Source: WVWN01 sp964563535
GTDB lineage: Bacteria; RBG-13-66-14; B26-G2; WVWN01
Direction of reading: 5' to 3'
Length of the DNA: 25,384 bases
Assembly: GCA_964563535.1 (NCBI GenBank)
Contig: CAZLXP010000030.1
Location: 1-25,384 of the forward strand
Part shown: positions 15,386 through 25,087 of the stretch, piece after piece
How the letters are laid out: each line of letters begins with the position of its first letter
Position numbering within the stretch: the first letter of the stretch is position 1
The notes under the pieces: generated by a model
What the model was told of the DNA's origin: nothing
Database searches by the model: none
The model's input: only the letters and a program-made list of their open reading frames with translations
Position numbers and translations under genes: made by a program

Positions 15386-16690
15386 TTACGTGGGTCCGTT
15401 AACGGGGCCTCTGGAGCCACGGCTTCCTCCTCCCGGGCTAGGGGCTCCGACCCGTTCGCGAAGCCGCCCCGGTTGGCGGCGAAGCGGTAGCGTTACCGGC
15501 GACTTCCGGGAACGCGAGGGCCGGCCGAGGACTTCGCGATAAATTAAATTCACCTCTCGGCACAACCGCTCCACCGTAAAACGGCGCTCGTAAGTCGCGC
15601 GGCCTTGTGCGCCCATCTCCGCCGCCAGTTGCGGGTCATCGAGCAAGAACGCCGTCGCCGCGGCTACGGCGCCGGGATTACCGACCTCTACCAGAAAACC
15701 CTCCCGGCCGTCCTCTATTATTTCGGGTATACCCCCCGAACCCGAAGCCACCACGGGTACCCGCCGCGCCATCGCCTCGACGACGACGCGGCCAAACGGT
15801 TCCGGTTCGACGGGCGTATGGACCAGGACGTGGAACGCGCCGATCGCACGGCCGGCGTCCTCTTGTTGGCCCACGAAGCGGAACCGCGCCGCCAGGCCGG
15901 CGCGTCGCACCGCTCGCACCAGCCTTGCGCCATATTCGTTCGCGCCGTAAAGCGCGCTACCGACGACGACGAAGTAAAGGTCGGGGAAGGCCGGCGCCAA
16001 AGCGGTCCCGGCTTGTACGAAGATATGCTGCCCCTTCCAGGGTGCCATCTGCCCCACACACCCGACGACGCGCCCGTCCCGGGGAACGGCCCATCCGGAC
16101 CTTATCCGTACGGCCGCCTCCCGGTCGAGCGGCCGGGGTTCGGCAACGGCGTTGTACACAACCGCGACTTTACGTCGCGCCAACTTGAACTGGCTCGCCA
16201 CCGTTTGCGATATCGCTATAACGCGCCGCACAGCCACGGCCGCCAGCAAATCCATTATCCCTCGCGCGAACCGGCCAAGGAGCACATCCCGCATGTGCCA
16301 AATAACGGGTACGCCTTTACCCCACGCCGCCAGCGTCGCGAACACGTGCGCCTTCTGGCTGTGCGTGTGGATAAGGTCGGGGTGTACAGCCGCGATCACC
16401 CCGCGCAGGTTCCGTGCCGCCGCAAAAACTTTCGCGACTTGCCGCCACCACCCAAGCGAGAACGGCAAAATAGCTTCGCGGTGGAAATCCAACAATAACG
16501 GGTCGGCCTTGTAAAAATATAAACTCTCGCCCGCCCCCGCGAGCCCGCGGGCCAACGGCCCGGGGCCGGGTACGGCGAACGCGACGCGAAAGCGTTTGCG
16601 GTCGAGAGCGCGCGCAAGTTCCAACATACTCCTCTCGCCGCCGCCAACGGTCGAAGCGTGATCCACAAACAAGAGCCGCGTACGTCTCAC
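15386..16690 (-). CDS. Glycosyltransferase family 4
   Basis: 434 residues from a GTG start that overlaps the upstream stop (GTGA at 16687-16690). The N-terminal half has the GT4 acceptor-domain start (LLFVDHASTVGGGERS). The C-terminal half has the nucleotide-sugar site, including GCVGQMAPWKGQ and the EX7E motif EPFGRVVVE. The enzyme would transfer a sugar from an activated nucleotide donor to a growing lipid-linked glycan at the cytoplasmic face. After the usual end of the fold (near LIYREVLG) there is a ~45-residue Arg/Pro/Gly-rich tail, which may be a stop-loss extension. Last gene of the polysaccharide operon; it converges on the reverse transcriptase gene with only 23 nt between stops. 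Confidence 0.92.
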   Translation of the reverse strand: MRRTRLLFVDHASTVGGGERSMLELARALDRKRFRVAFAVPGPGPLARGLAGAGESLYFYKADPLLLDFHREAILPFSLGWWRQVAKVFAAARNLRGVIAAVHPDLIHTHSQKAHVFATLAAWGKGVPVIWHMRDVLLGRFARGIMDLLAAVAVRRVIAISQTVASQFKLARRKVAVVYNAVAEPRPLDREAAVRIRSGWAVPRDGRVVGCVGQMAPWKGQHIFVQAGTALAPAFPDLYFVVVGSALYGANEYGARLVRAVRRAGLAARFRFVGQQEDAGRAIGAFHVLVHTPVEPEPFGRVVVEAMARRVPVVASGSGGIPEIIEDGREGFLVEVGNPGAVAAATAFLLDDPQLAAEMGAQGRATYERRFTVERLCREVNLIYREVLGRPSRSRKSPVTLPLRRQPGRLRERVGAPSPGGGSRGSRGPVNGPT

Positions 16691-17832
16691 ATCCTACGCC
16701 CCCGCCTCCCGAGGCGGGCCGCTATCGCCGCCTCGAACGAAGCCACCTGCGTTTCCGCGGTAAACTCGCGCAACACGCGATCACGGCCCGCGGCGCCCAA
16801 CCTCTTCGCTTCCGCGGGGCAAGTCAAAAGGGCCACTACCGCCGCGGCTACTTCGGCGGGGCTTTCGGGGCTTATCAATAAACCGGTTTCGCCGTTGGCG
16901 ACGGCGTCCGTGGCGCCGCCGCACCGGCCCGCTATTACAGGTTTGGCGAACAACGACGCCTCCAGGAAAACTAAGCCGAAGCCCTCGGTCTTTTCCATCC
17001 CGTCTTCGACTACTCGCCGGTTCGCTAAGACGAATACGTCGCACTCGCGATAAAAGGGGGCAACGTCGGTAACCCGCCCCCAAAACCTTACGTGCTCTGC
17101 AACGCCGAGTTCCCGCGCGAGATTTTGTAAACGTTCCGCGTCGTCGCCTGCGCCGACGATCCAATAATAACAACTAGGCACGCACCGGAGGATCAACGGC
17201 AGTGCGCGAATAACGACGTCGTGGCCCTTGTAACGCTCGTCGCTCTTTAACCTCCCTACTGAGAGCAGGACCCGGTCGCCCGGTTTCTTGTAATCGAACG
17301 TCGCGGGTATGTCCCGCGCAGCCTTCACTAAAAAGGGGTCGACGCCCGGCGGTATTAGGTCTATCGCCGACGCAGAAAGGCCAAGATATGAAATGGCCAA
17401 CATCTTAGCGTAACGACTTCCGGCAAAAACGCCGGCGGCACGGCGTAAAAGAAAAGAAAATAACCGGCGGTACCGCTCGGGCGTAATTTCGAGGGCATGC
17501 ACGTAAACGAAGTAAGGCTTACGGAATATAAAACCCAACAACCACGCCGCGGGCGCCGCGGCGACGTGCCCGCAGAATAGTACGTCGTGCCGGCGAACCA
17601 AAGGTGCCGCAGCCCAGGCAAGGTGCAAAGCTTTCATGAGCCGCGGCCCCGCGTAGCGGTACCGGCGTACGCGGTACGCAACCGTGGCGTCATAGTCACC
17701 GTCGCCGGGCGTTACGGGCGCGACTACGGTTACGTCGTTTCTAACGGCCAAGCCGTCGGCAATTGTCGCCAAAAGCCGCTGAACGCCGCCCTCGTCGGGA
17801 CAGTAATCGGGCGTTAGGACGAGATAACGCAA
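16687..17832 (-). CDS. Glycosyltransferase family 4
   Basis: 381 residues. GT4 signatures: YLVLTPDYCPDEGGVQR at the N-terminus with the glycine-rich acceptor loop, LLSVGRLKSDERYKGHD at the start of the donor domain, and the EX7E motif EGFGLVFLEA. It is likely a retaining sugar transferase in surface-polysaccharide assembly. Its start overlaps the 3' end of the amidotransferase gene by 19 nt and its stop overlaps the next GT4 start, so the three are translationally coupled. Donor sugar and linkage cannot be told from sequence. Confidence 0.93.
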   Translation of the reverse strand: MRYLVLTPDYCPDEGGVQRLLATIADGLAVRNDVTVVAPVTPGDGDYDATVAYRVRRYRYAGPRLMKALHLAWAAAPLVRRHDVLFCGHVAAAPAAWLLGFIFRKPYFVYVHALEITPERYRRLFSFLLRRAAGVFAGSRYAKMLAISYLGLSASAIDLIPPGVDPFLVKAARDIPATFDYKKPGDRVLLSVGRLKSDERYKGHDVVIRALPLILRCVPSCYYWIVGAGDDAERLQNLARELGVAEHVRFWGRVTDVAPFYRECDVFVLANRRVVEDGMEKTEGFGLVFLEASLFAKPVIAGRCGGATDAVANGETGLLISPESPAEVAAAVVALLTCPAEAKRLGAAGRDRVLREFTAETQVASFEAAIAARLGRRGRRM

Positions 17833-19724
17833 GGCAACGGTTCGACCTTAAATTTCGCCGGCAGGAAGTCGTCGACGAATTGCTGGTGCCATAGTTCCAG
17901 ACAAAATAAACTCCAAACCTGTTTCCCCCCCACGCCGCGGTTCATGTAACCGTCCAACAAACCTAAGGTCGCTTGAGGACGGAAATAACCCCGCGCCAGG
18001 GCCTCGGGGGAGGCTACGGTATCGTAGACCCAGTCGCGCCGATGCTCCCGGAGCCACTTATCGACGGGGACCTCAAACGCGCGCTTGGGCCTGTCTACTA
18101 TCCGACCGGGCAACCGGTCGCGTGCGAAACCCTTAAGCAACCTTTTCGGCGTTCCCCAACCGAACCGGTATTTATCAGGCAACCGGGTAACGTATTCGAC
18201 GAGGACGTGGTCCAAGAACGGCACGCGCGCCTCGACCGCGACGGCCATGCTCGCTTTATCTACCTTCATAAGAACGTCGTCGGCAAGCCACGTTTTGATG
18301 TCCGCGGCCGTTAACCTCTGGATCGGGCTGCGGCCACTACCCTCGCGGAAGTATCTCTCGTACAACCTAACCGCGCGGTCCCCTCTTACCTCGCGGCGAA
18401 AATCGTCCGTGAACAACGTCTGCCGCTTAGCCTCGTCGAAGACGCTAAGCCACGCGAAATTGCGGACCCACGGTTCGGGCGCGGAACTCGCGAGTTTGGC
18501 GGCGTACTGCCACGCGCGGTTCATACCATGGCGGACTCGCACGCTGGCGGTAAGACGAGCCGCGACCCGCTTTAAAGCCCTCGGCGAAAGGTGATAGAGG
18601 TCGGCAAAACGGCTCAAGAGGTACCGCGGGTAGCCGGCGAACACCTCGTCGCCCCCCTCGCCCGTAAACAATACCGTAACGTGCGACTTGGCGTAGCGGC
18701 AGATGAGATACGTCGCCCAGGCGGCCGCGTCGGCGAGGGGTTCGTCGAGATGCCAAATCACTTTGGTTATTGCCGCCAGGTCGTCAGGGCTAGCTTCCAA
18801 TTCGTGGTACTCGTAATCCAGGGCCTGGGCCGTCGCTTGGGCGAAGGCCGCCTCCCCCTTCTCGCCGGCGAAACTAATATGAAAAGCTTTAGCGGCTCCC
18901 GTCAGATTCCGCCGCAGCAACGCGGCAACGATACTCGAATCCAAGCCCCCGCTTAACAACACGCCCAACGGTACGTCCGAAATGGTGCGCGTCCGAACGG
19001 CCTCCGCCACCATTTCGCCGATTTTCTCCCGTATCGTACCCCCCTTACACCGCCAGTCGGCGGGATACGGCAACGGCAATTCCCAGTAGCGGTTTACCCA
19101 GCCGCCGCGGCGGTTTATCCGCATCCAATGGCCGCCCGGGAGTTTAAATATCCCCTTGAACAACGTCTTGGGAGCCGGCACGTACTGCAACGCGACGAAA
19201 TCGTCCAAGGCGTCGAGGTCGACTTCGCGGTTAACGCCCGGTACCCACAAGAGGGCCTTGATCTCCGAGGCGAAGTAAAAACGATCATTGACCCACGTAT
19301 AATAAAGGGGCTTTATACCCAAACGGTCGCGCGCAATGTACAAATTTCCGCCGTCCCACAGCGCGAATGCGAACATACCCCGTAGTTTTTGGACGCAATC
19401 GCATCCCATCTCTTCGTAGAGATGGACGATGACCTCGGTGTCGGAGAGGGTACGGAATTGATGCCCCCTCCCTTGGAGCTCGGCCCGGAGTTCGCGGAAA
19501 TTATAAATCTCGCCGTTGAAAACGACCGTAACCGTACCGTCTTCGTTGGACATCGGTTGGTCACCGGTATAGAGGTCGACGATTTTAAGGCGGGTCATGG
19601 CGAGGCCGACGGGCCGGCCGATAAACGTCCCCCGGTCGTCCGGGCCGCGGTGGGCTAGGGTGCTACACATATTCTCTAAAAGGCGGTTCCGGCCGTCGTT
19701 GTAAAAACCGCATATCCCGCACAT
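17814..19724 (-). CDS. asnB: Asparagine synthetase-type glutamine amidotransferase (AsnB family)
   Basis: 636 residues with ATG preceded by an AACGGAG ribosome site. The N-terminal class II amidotransferase domain starts MCGICGF, with nucleophile Cys2 and the RGPDDRG and FNGEIYN motifs. The C-terminal synthetase domain has the PP-loop SGGLDSS (258-264) and FTGEGGDEVFAGY. The chemistry is glutamine-dependent amidation through an acyl-adenylate. In polysaccharide loci such paralogs (XrtA/exosortase-associated amidotransferase 1-like) are thought to amidate sugar carboxyl groups rather than make free asparagine. The operon position between a methyltransferase and glycosyltransferases favours that role, but plain asparagine synthetase is not excluded. 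Confidence 0.92.
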   Translation of the reverse strand: MCGICGFYNDGRNRLLENMCSTLAHRGPDDRGTFIGRPVGLAMTRLKIVDLYTGDQPMSNEDGTVTVVFNGEIYNFRELRAELQGRGHQFRTLSDTEVIVHLYEEMGCDCVQKLRGMFAFALWDGGNLYIARDRLGIKPLYYTWVNDRFYFASEIKALLWVPGVNREVDLDALDDFVALQYVPAPKTLFKGIFKLPGGHWMRINRRGGWVNRYWELPLPYPADWRCKGGTIREKIGEMVAEAVRTRTISDVPLGVLLSGGLDSSIVAALLRRNLTGAAKAFHISFAGEKGEAAFAQATAQALDYEYHELEASPDDLAAITKVIWHLDEPLADAAAWATYLICRYAKSHVTVLFTGEGGDEVFAGYPRYLLSRFADLYHLSPRALKRVAARLTASVRVRHGMNRAWQYAAKLASSAPEPWVRNFAWLSVFDEAKRQTLFTDDFRREVRGDRAVRLYERYFREGSGRSPIQRLTAADIKTWLADDVLMKVDKASMAVAVEARVPFLDHVLVEYVTRLPDKYRFGWGTPKRLLKGFARDRLPGRIVDRPKRAFEVPVDKWLREHRRDWVYDTVASPEALARGYFRPQATLGLLDGYMNRGVGGKQVWSLFCLELWHQQFVDDFLPAKFKVEPLPCVISS

Positions 19725-19828
19725 AGAAGCTCCGTTACCCCGCGTCTAACGCGTTTCGCGTCGCCGCCGACCCATAGCACGCGGCGCCGGTGTTAAAACT
19801 TTTCGGTCCCGGCCGCTCGCCCCGACGA

Positions 19829-20599
19829 CTATAGCCGCCGCCCGCCGGCACGCCGGGCGACAGCCATAATCCCCCTGCCAGCCGGCCGCCATCGGCCCAA
19901 TTCCATCCGCGCCGCGCCTTTGGCCGCCAAGTATGTCACCGCCCGTAGGGGGAGAAGCCCCCACCCGCTGAGCCTATAATCAAGGTCGGTGAGCCACGCC
20001 AGGGCCTTCCCGACGGTACGACCGAAACCCTTCGGGACGAAACCTGCGGAACGCAGCAACCGCCCGAGCCCCTCCTCGTCGTACCCGCGCCGCACGTGGC
20101 CGAACTCTTCCCCCCCGGCGTGGCCGGCGTCCACGCCCTCAACCCCCCAATAACGCTTTTGACCCAGCGCCGGCGTATGGAGGATAAGCAGGCCACCCTC
20201 CTTCATCAAATAAGCCGTCCGTCGCAACGCCCCCAAATCGTCGGGAATATGCTCCAATACGTCGATACAAATCGCGAGGTCGAAAAGATCGCGTCGCCGC
20301 AGGAATGAACCTTCCGGGAAAAAACTCACGCGGCCCTGCGCGCGTTTCGCCGCCCGCTGCCGGGCGGCCGCGAGCGCCTTTTCGTCGACGTCCAAACCCA
20401 AGACCCGGGCCGACGGCCATCGAGTGGCGACGAGAAAAGAGTGCCGCCCCGCTCCGCAGCCGTAGTCCAGTACGGCCGACGGGGCCTCGTCCACCCAATG
20501 GTCAAGGGCTCGGAGCAGATGCGCCCGCCGCGCGATCGAACCCGGGTCGTGGAAATCGAGGACGTCGAGAAACAAACCCCGCATTATTCCGAAAACCAT
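19829..20599 (-). CDS. SAM-dependent methyltransferase (class I)
   Basis: 256 residues from ATG 20599, chosen because GGGAGGTGCG precedes it directly. The frame is open to 20659, but that extension lies inside the upstream gene and has no ribosome site. Motif I is VLDYGCGAGRHS (43-54), motif II-like GLDVDEKAL, and IDVLEHIPDD is the acidic post-motif. The final strands (LMKEGGLLILHTPALGQ) complete a Rossmann fold of the Ubie/Methyltransf_11 type. It overlaps the ligase stop by 16 nt. It probably methylates a sugar or a glycan end in the pathway; the substrate is not readable from sequence. Confidence 0.9.
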   Translation of the reverse strand: MVFGIMRGLFLDVLDFHDPGSIARRAHLLRALDHWVDEAPSAVLDYGCGAGRHSFLVATRWPSARVLGLDVDEKALAAARQRAAKRAQGRVSFFPEGSFLRRRDLFDLAICIDVLEHIPDDLGALRRTAYLMKEGGLLILHTPALGQKRYWGVEGVDAGHAGGEEFGHVRRGYDEEGLGRLLRSAGFVPKGFGRTVGKALAWLTDLDYRLSGWGLLPLRAVTYLAAKGAARMELGRWRPAGRGIMAVARRAGGRRL

Positions 20600-22086
20600 C
20601 GCACCTCCCGCTTGGGGCGGCGACCGCAAATCGCAATCGCAGAACCGCTGAGGAGCCAAAATATAACCGGGCCCAAACCGAAATTAAGGGAAGCGTGCGT
20701 AAACAACGGAAACAACTCCGCAAAACATAGTACAAAAACCAGGCGCGCGAGCCATTTCGTTTCGCCCCCGGCACCCCGAATAGCCCGGCCCACGCGCACC
20801 AGCACGGTCGCTAACATCGCGGCGAAGAGCGCCAACCCGGGCCAACCCAGCGAAACCAGCGCCTGGCCGAAGCCTTGCTCGATAAACCGATACGTAGGTT
20901 GCCATCCCGCGGTCATCATCACCGAGTCGATGTACTTCCCCGTCTTGGCCGACGTGGATATGCCCAAGCCGAAGGGAAAATCGCGGACGAGCGATAAAGC
21001 TTTCTCCCAATCCCAGAAGACCCTGCCGACAGTGTAACGATAATCCGTAGCCAGTAGCGTAATCCGGTAGAGGTAAACGTTGGAAGAAAGTGCCATGACC
21101 ACGACAAACCCAACTGCCAACGCGACCGCCGCCCCGGCCAACTTCTTCCTGCGCGGCTCGAGGGCGGCGTAAGTAGCCAACCCCACGATTAACGGCACGT
21201 AAGCCGCGCGCGTACCGGTCAACAACAGCGCGCTGAAGCACGTGCCCAACAAAACGGCGAACCCCACCAGGTGCCTTGTTTTCTCCGCCCGCGCTAAATA
21301 CGCCGCGGCAATTATGCATGCGGCCCGCAACATAGCCGCGAAGGTCGTCGCGAAATCAAACGTCGAGAAAACTCGCACCCGGAGGTTCCGCGGAGCGTCG
21401 ACGCCGTACCACGTCCCCCACTCCACGTCGCCCCGGAAATTATCCGACAAAACATAGAGATGCTCAAACCCGACCACGTATTGCACAATCCCGTAAGCCG
21501 CAGTGGCGCCAGCTAGAACCAAGAATATGCGGCAGAAAAGGTCAAACCGCCGCGCCGTGTCCAACACGTCCTCCCCGACCAGAAAGAGTGGAATGAACGC
21601 GAGCCACCACCGCGCGCCGCCCACCCGGAAAACGAACAATTCGTCCGTGAAGGGGATCAGCGTAACGGCGAGGGTGTACAAAGCAAAACCGGCGACGGCT
21701 GCCAATACGAACTTGTCGTAACGCCCCCGCACGCCCGTCCGCAACGGGTATTTGACGAACCAGAGGAGATAAAGGAAAGCGAGCAAAATGTCCCGCAAGA
21801 AAAAAACGATCGGGTATTCTGAAAAAATTTTTTTAATAAACCCGCTAACGAAGAAATAAACGATCATTAAACACAGGAATAGTCTAAGGCGTTTGAAACC
21901 GAGAAACATACCCCCCGCGGTTACGGCGCCCACGATCGAAGGCACCAGTATCCGAGGCCATACGAAGCCCAGCAAGGTGACCCCTACCAGGACGCATACC
22001 GACGCGACGATTATCGTAAACGTGTTACGCCTTACCGACTCGCCCGGGAAGGCACAGGTTCCGGTTTCGGGAACCACAAACTCCAC
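20584..22086 (-). CDS. O-antigen ligase / Wzy-like polymerase
   Basis: 500 residues with about ten to twelve hydrophobic segments and a large periplasmic loop around residues 200-245. The LLLTGTRAAYVPLIVG helix and the FGLGISTS segment are typical of the Wzy_C/O-antigen ligase family. The protein polymerises lipid-linked oligosaccharide or ligates it to lipid A at the periplasmic face. The GTG at 22086 has its ribosome site too close; the in-frame GTG at 22077, eight bases after GAGG, may be the true start. It begins 15 nt after the stop of the upstream methyltransferase gene. Confidence 0.85.
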   Translation of the reverse strand: MEFVVPETGTCAFPGESVRRNTFTIIVASVCVLVGVTLLGFVWPRILVPSIVGAVTAGGMFLGFKRLRLFLCLMIVYFFVSGFIKKIFSEYPIVFFLRDILLAFLYLLWFVKYPLRTGVRGRYDKFVLAAVAGFALYTLAVTLIPFTDELFVFRVGGARWWLAFIPLFLVGEDVLDTARRFDLFCRIFLVLAGATAAYGIVQYVVGFEHLYVLSDNFRGDVEWGTWYGVDAPRNLRVRVFSTFDFATTFAAMLRAACIIAAAYLARAEKTRHLVGFAVLLGTCFSALLLTGTRAAYVPLIVGLATYAALEPRRKKLAGAAVALAVGFVVVMALSSNVYLYRITLLATDYRYTVGRVFWDWEKALSLVRDFPFGLGISTSAKTGKYIDSVMMTAGWQPTYRFIEQGFGQALVSLGWPGLALFAAMLATVLVRVGRAIRGAGGETKWLARLVFVLCFAELFPLFTHASLNFGLGPVIFWLLSGSAIAICGRRPKREVRWFSE

Positions 22087-22101
22087 CTCGTAGCGCGGGC
22101 G

Positions 22102-22866
22102 TTATACCGCGCTTAAAGAACACAGGCAATATACGTCGTTACCGTATACGCCCAATCGGGCGATACGATATCCGTAAGCGATCAACGTCTCTTCCAATTC
22201 TTCGACGGAATACCTTCGAATCGAATGGTGGTCTATCCGGTCGATGAACACCGCGCTATCGTTTCCGCCGTTTTCCGGCAACGGTACCTGAAAGAAAAAC
22301 ATACCCCGGGGTGTAAGGTACTCTTTGACTTCCCGCAAATAGCCCTTAAAAGCGGCCTTGCTCATATGTTGAAAAACGATGATGGAGTAAACCAAATCGA
22401 ACTTGTTGTCGCCGAGCACTTTTAAACTCTCGCCGTCGTTGCGGAGGAAAACGCAATTATCGTGACCCGCGTAGACTTTCGCCAGTCGTATCGCTCTGGA
22501 AGAGACGTCGACCCCGAAACATTCGTCGGCGTACGGGGAGAAATATTTCTCCACCCGGCCGTACCCGCACCCGATATGCAACGTCTTCTCGTATCGCCGC
22601 AGCAAATCGAAATCCTCGAGGATGTCGAAAAACTCTCGCACGGCCGCGTCCGGTTTGTTGTCGCAAACCGCGGCCTGGCCGGGCGCGATTCCGTACAATA
22701 GATCCCAACACCATTTCGCCGGAAGGAACCTCACTATTATCTCGGCGCCCTCGAAAACTACGTTTCGCAACTTCGTCGTAAAAGTGGCGTCGGGATCGCG
22801 GGCCGCATCGCGTACCCGCTGGAGAACTAGTTTAAACCGACGGGTGATTGCCCTCGCTACTCCCAC
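22102..22866 (-). CDS. SAM-dependent methyltransferase
   Basis: 254 residues from GTG 22866, preceded by AAGGAGGGG. The start lies inside the last codons of the GT2 gene (10-nt overlap), which suggests coupled translation. An amphipathic N-terminal ~90 residues precede motif I LHIGCGYGR (97-105), then CFGVDVSSRAI and DLVYSIIVFQHM. The C-terminal part (EELEETLIAYGYRIARLGVYG) resembles Methyltransf_11/25 proteins of polysaccharide loci. It likely caps or modifies a sugar, possibly controlling chain length as terminal methylation does in some O-antigen systems. That role is inferred from context only. Confidence 0.88.
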   Translation of the reverse strand: MGVARAITRRFKLVLQRVRDAARDPDATFTTKLRNVVFEGAEIIVRFLPAKWCWDLLYGIAPGQAAVCDNKPDAAVREFFDILEDFDLLRRYEKTLHIGCGYGRVEKYFSPYADECFGVDVSSRAIRLAKVYAGHDNCVFLRNDGESLKVLGDNKFDLVYSIIVFQHMSKAAFKGYLREVKEYLTPRGMFFFQVPLPENGGNDSAVFIDRIDHHSIRRYSVEELEETLIAYGYRIARLGVYGNDVYCLCSLSAV

Positions 22867-23879
22867 ATCCCCTCCTTTACCGTTACGCCGGCCCGGGGCA
22901 ATAATCGCGGCCGCCCGGCTCCGCCAAGCTTCCGGATTCGGTATTTATCTTTCAGGTACGTCCGGACCCCCGCCAACTTACCCTTCAACGACGGGCCCAG
23001 CCCTTCCGAGGCTTCGCGGCTGCGCCCCCCCATCCACAACAACGCCGCCCGAAGCGGCCCCGGCCGGCCGCGGTCGCCGACCAGAAACTCGTACGCGAGA
23101 AACGGGAGCCTCCGGGGAAGCAAACCGTGCATCAACGCCACGTACACGAAGTTGTGGGCGTGATTTCGATACAAAGTCCGCCGCAACTCGCGTTCCGTTC
23201 GGTACGTAAAACCATAGTAGCGCCGTCCCTCGTCGCGATAATGGTCGACCCGTAAAGCCGGGTCGAACACGATATCAAACCCCCGCCGGCGTACTGCGCC
23301 GGCCCAATAAACCTCGAACCCGTTCCAGTACGGCAATATAGTGTCGGGTATGGCGGGGAGAAGGTGTCGACGGAAGCTCATGTTGCTCCCCGACAGCACG
23401 TGTACCCGTTCCGGTCCATTCGTCAAACACCACTGGCGGCTGACGTACCGGCCGTACCATCTAAAAACGCCGACGCGGTCCGCGAACTCGATGCGACCCA
23501 CACCGCCTTCGTGTTCGACATACGGGCCGCCCACGCCCCCCACCCCCGGGTCCTCGTACCACCGCTCCATAAGGCGGAGCCACGCCGGCCCCGCCGCCGC
23601 GTCGTCGTCAATAAACGCCACTACGTCCCCGCGCGCCGTGGCGACGCCGGCGTTCTCGGCGCTGGCGATGTCGGGCCGGTCCAAATGCACGTGGATCCAT
23701 GCGGTACGGGCGGCCGACCCTTGCGCGACGTCCGTTACGACCGACCGACTTCGTTGGTCGTCCCCCTGGCTCACGACGACGACCTCTTCCGCGGGGCGGT
23801 GCTGCGCCGCGAGCGACGCCAAACACCGCTCTAAGCAGGCCGGCCTTTTATACGTCGGCACCACTACCGATATCTTCAT
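22857..23879 (-). CDS. Glycosyltransferase family 2
   Basis: 340 residues from ATG 23879, which overlaps the preceding stop (ATGA). The frame extends upstream another ~220 codons, but that part is antisense-like, Arg/Pro-rich and lies inside the GT4 gene, so it is not coding. MKISVVVPTYKRP opens a GT-A fold; VVAFIDDDA (residues 86-94) carries the metal-binding Asp triad (91-93). The C-terminal ~60 residues contain basic amphipathic segments for membrane association. It transfers a sugar from a nucleotide donor, most likely during assembly of the repeat unit. Confidence 0.93.
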   Translation of the reverse strand: MKISVVVPTYKRPACLERCLASLAAQHRPAEEVVVVSQGDDQRSRSVVTDVAQGSAARTAWIHVHLDRPDIASAENAGVATARGDVVAFIDDDAAAGPAWLRLMERWYEDPGVGGVGGPYVEHEGGVGRIEFADRVGVFRWYGRYVSRQWCLTNGPERVHVLSGSNMSFRRHLLPAIPDTILPYWNGFEVYWAGAVRRRGFDIVFDPALRVDHYRDEGRRYYGFTYRTERELRRTLYRNHAHNFVYVALMHGLLPRRLPFLAYEFLVGDRGRPGPLRAALLWMGGRSREASEGLGPSLKGKLAGVRTYLKDKYRIRKLGGAGRPRLLPRAGVTVKEGMWE

Positions 23880-25087
23880 GCCGCCGCTCCCGCGGCGAAC
23901 CGCTTCTTGACCTTTTCGTACAACGCGATCGTACGGTCCACGTGACGGGCGACCGCATACCGCGCCACCGAAACCCATCCCCTCTTGCCCATCTCCGCCG
24001 CCAGCGCCGGCCGGTCCAGAAGGAAACGGATCTTGCGCGCCAAATCGTTGACGTTCCCGGGCTCGACTAAAAAACCGAACCGGCGATCCTCCAACCACTC
24101 CGGGATCCCGCCCACCCGATAAGCTACGACGGGCCGGCCGTGACTCAACGCCTCGACGCCGACGTTTCCGAACGCCTCCGGCCACAACGACGGTAAGGCC
24201 ACGACGTGCGCCCGGCGGTATATTTCGGCCATCTTCTCGTACCGGACCCAGCCGGCGAACTGCACCCGCCGTTGCAGGCCGGCGCGCGACGCCAACGACT
24301 TCAGCACCGGGAGTTGGGGGCCGTCGCCGACGAGGGTCAGCCTTACCGTCTCCGGGAGGCGGGCGAGCGCGCGGAGAAGGTCGTCGAAGCCCTTTATATA
24401 CGAGGTACGGCCTACGGCGGCGATGAGCGGGGGGCCGCCGTTGGCTGCGACGGTATAGCGAGGTACATCCACCGGCGGTGGGATCACGTGGACCTTGCCC
24501 CCGTCCTGGCCGGCGGCAACGAGCATCGCCTTCATCCACGCGCTGGTCACGATTACCCCGCCGAGCCGGGCGTCCGCCCGGCGAAACGCGTAACAGGCCG
24601 CGAGCCGGCGCGCGATCTCTCCCCGGCCGAGGGTCAAACCGTCCTCCCGCCGATTACACCCGTATTGGCGCGCCCATCGCATGCACCTCCAACTGAACGG
24701 CCGCTCGCACACTCGGCGCTCTTTCGGCCAATACTTCACTCCGACGGGGCAATAGGTCCACGCCGTATGTACGGTCCGCACCGTCGGATACGCCCGCCCG
24801 ACAGCGCCGACGACCCCCGGGCCATCGAAATTTCTGAAATGCACGACCTCGGCGCCGAACTCACGGAGAACCCGCGAAATATCGCGGAGCGCCTCGCGCC
24901 GCCGGAACAACGTCGCCGTTCGCACCGAGGGCAGGAATGTGGCCCCCGGCTCACCGGCCGCTTCGGCGTCGCCGTGGATGACGAGGACCTCGTGGCGCCG
25001 CTCCCGTAAGAGGTCGACGCATCGACGCATCGTCTTCTCGCTACCGCCGACGATGCCGTACTTATCGTTTATCTGGACAATCCTCAC
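23876..25087 (-). CDS. Glycosyltransferase family 4 with Cys-rich insert
   Basis: 403 residues from GTG 25087, with a GGAGGAAG ribosome site about ten bases upstream. The N-terminus KYGIVGGSEKT is the GT4 acceptor loop; the donor site has AVGRTSYIKGFDDLL and the EX7E motif EAFGNVGVE. Residues ~120-150 carry four cysteines (YCPVGVKYWP, RRVCERPFSWRC, QYGC), a pattern seen in other polysaccharide GT4s that could hold a metal or disulfide. It is 94 nt downstream of the flippase-like stop and overlaps the GT2 start, so it belongs to the same operon. Confidence 0.93.
   Translation of the reverse strand: MRIVQINDKYGIVGGSEKTMRRCVDLLRERRHEVLVIHGDAEAAGEPGATFLPSVRTATLFRRREALRDISRVLREFGAEVVHFRNFDGPGVVGAVGRAYPTVRTVHTAWTYCPVGVKYWPKERRVCERPFSWRCMRWARQYGCNRREDGLTLGRGEIARRLAACYAFRRADARLGGVIVTSAWMKAMLVAAGQDGGKVHVIPPPVDVPRYTVAANGGPPLIAAVGRTSYIKGFDDLLRALARLPETVRLTLVGDGPQLPVLKSLASRAGLQRRVQFAGWVRYEKMAEIYRRAHVVALPSLWPEAFGNVGVEALSHGRPVVAYRVGGIPEWLEDRRFGFLVEPGNVNDLARKIRFLLDRPALAAEMGKRGWVSVARYAVARHVDRTIALYEKVKKRFAAGAAA

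Noticed and set aside
15605..16498. 297-codon plus-strand ORF opposite the GT4 gene
   Set aside because: His/Arg/Pro-rich antisense frame without a recognisable domain, while the minus strand encodes a full GT4.
20441..21037. 198-codon plus-strand ORF opposite the ligase/methyltransferase genes
   Set aside because: Antisense of conserved membrane and Rossmann-fold genes; low-complexity product.
23880..24539. N-terminal extension of the GT2 reading frame (about 220 codons)
   Set aside because: It lies inside the GT4 gene in another frame, is Arg/Pro-rich without domain similarity, and the GT2 fold starts cleanly at ATG 23879.
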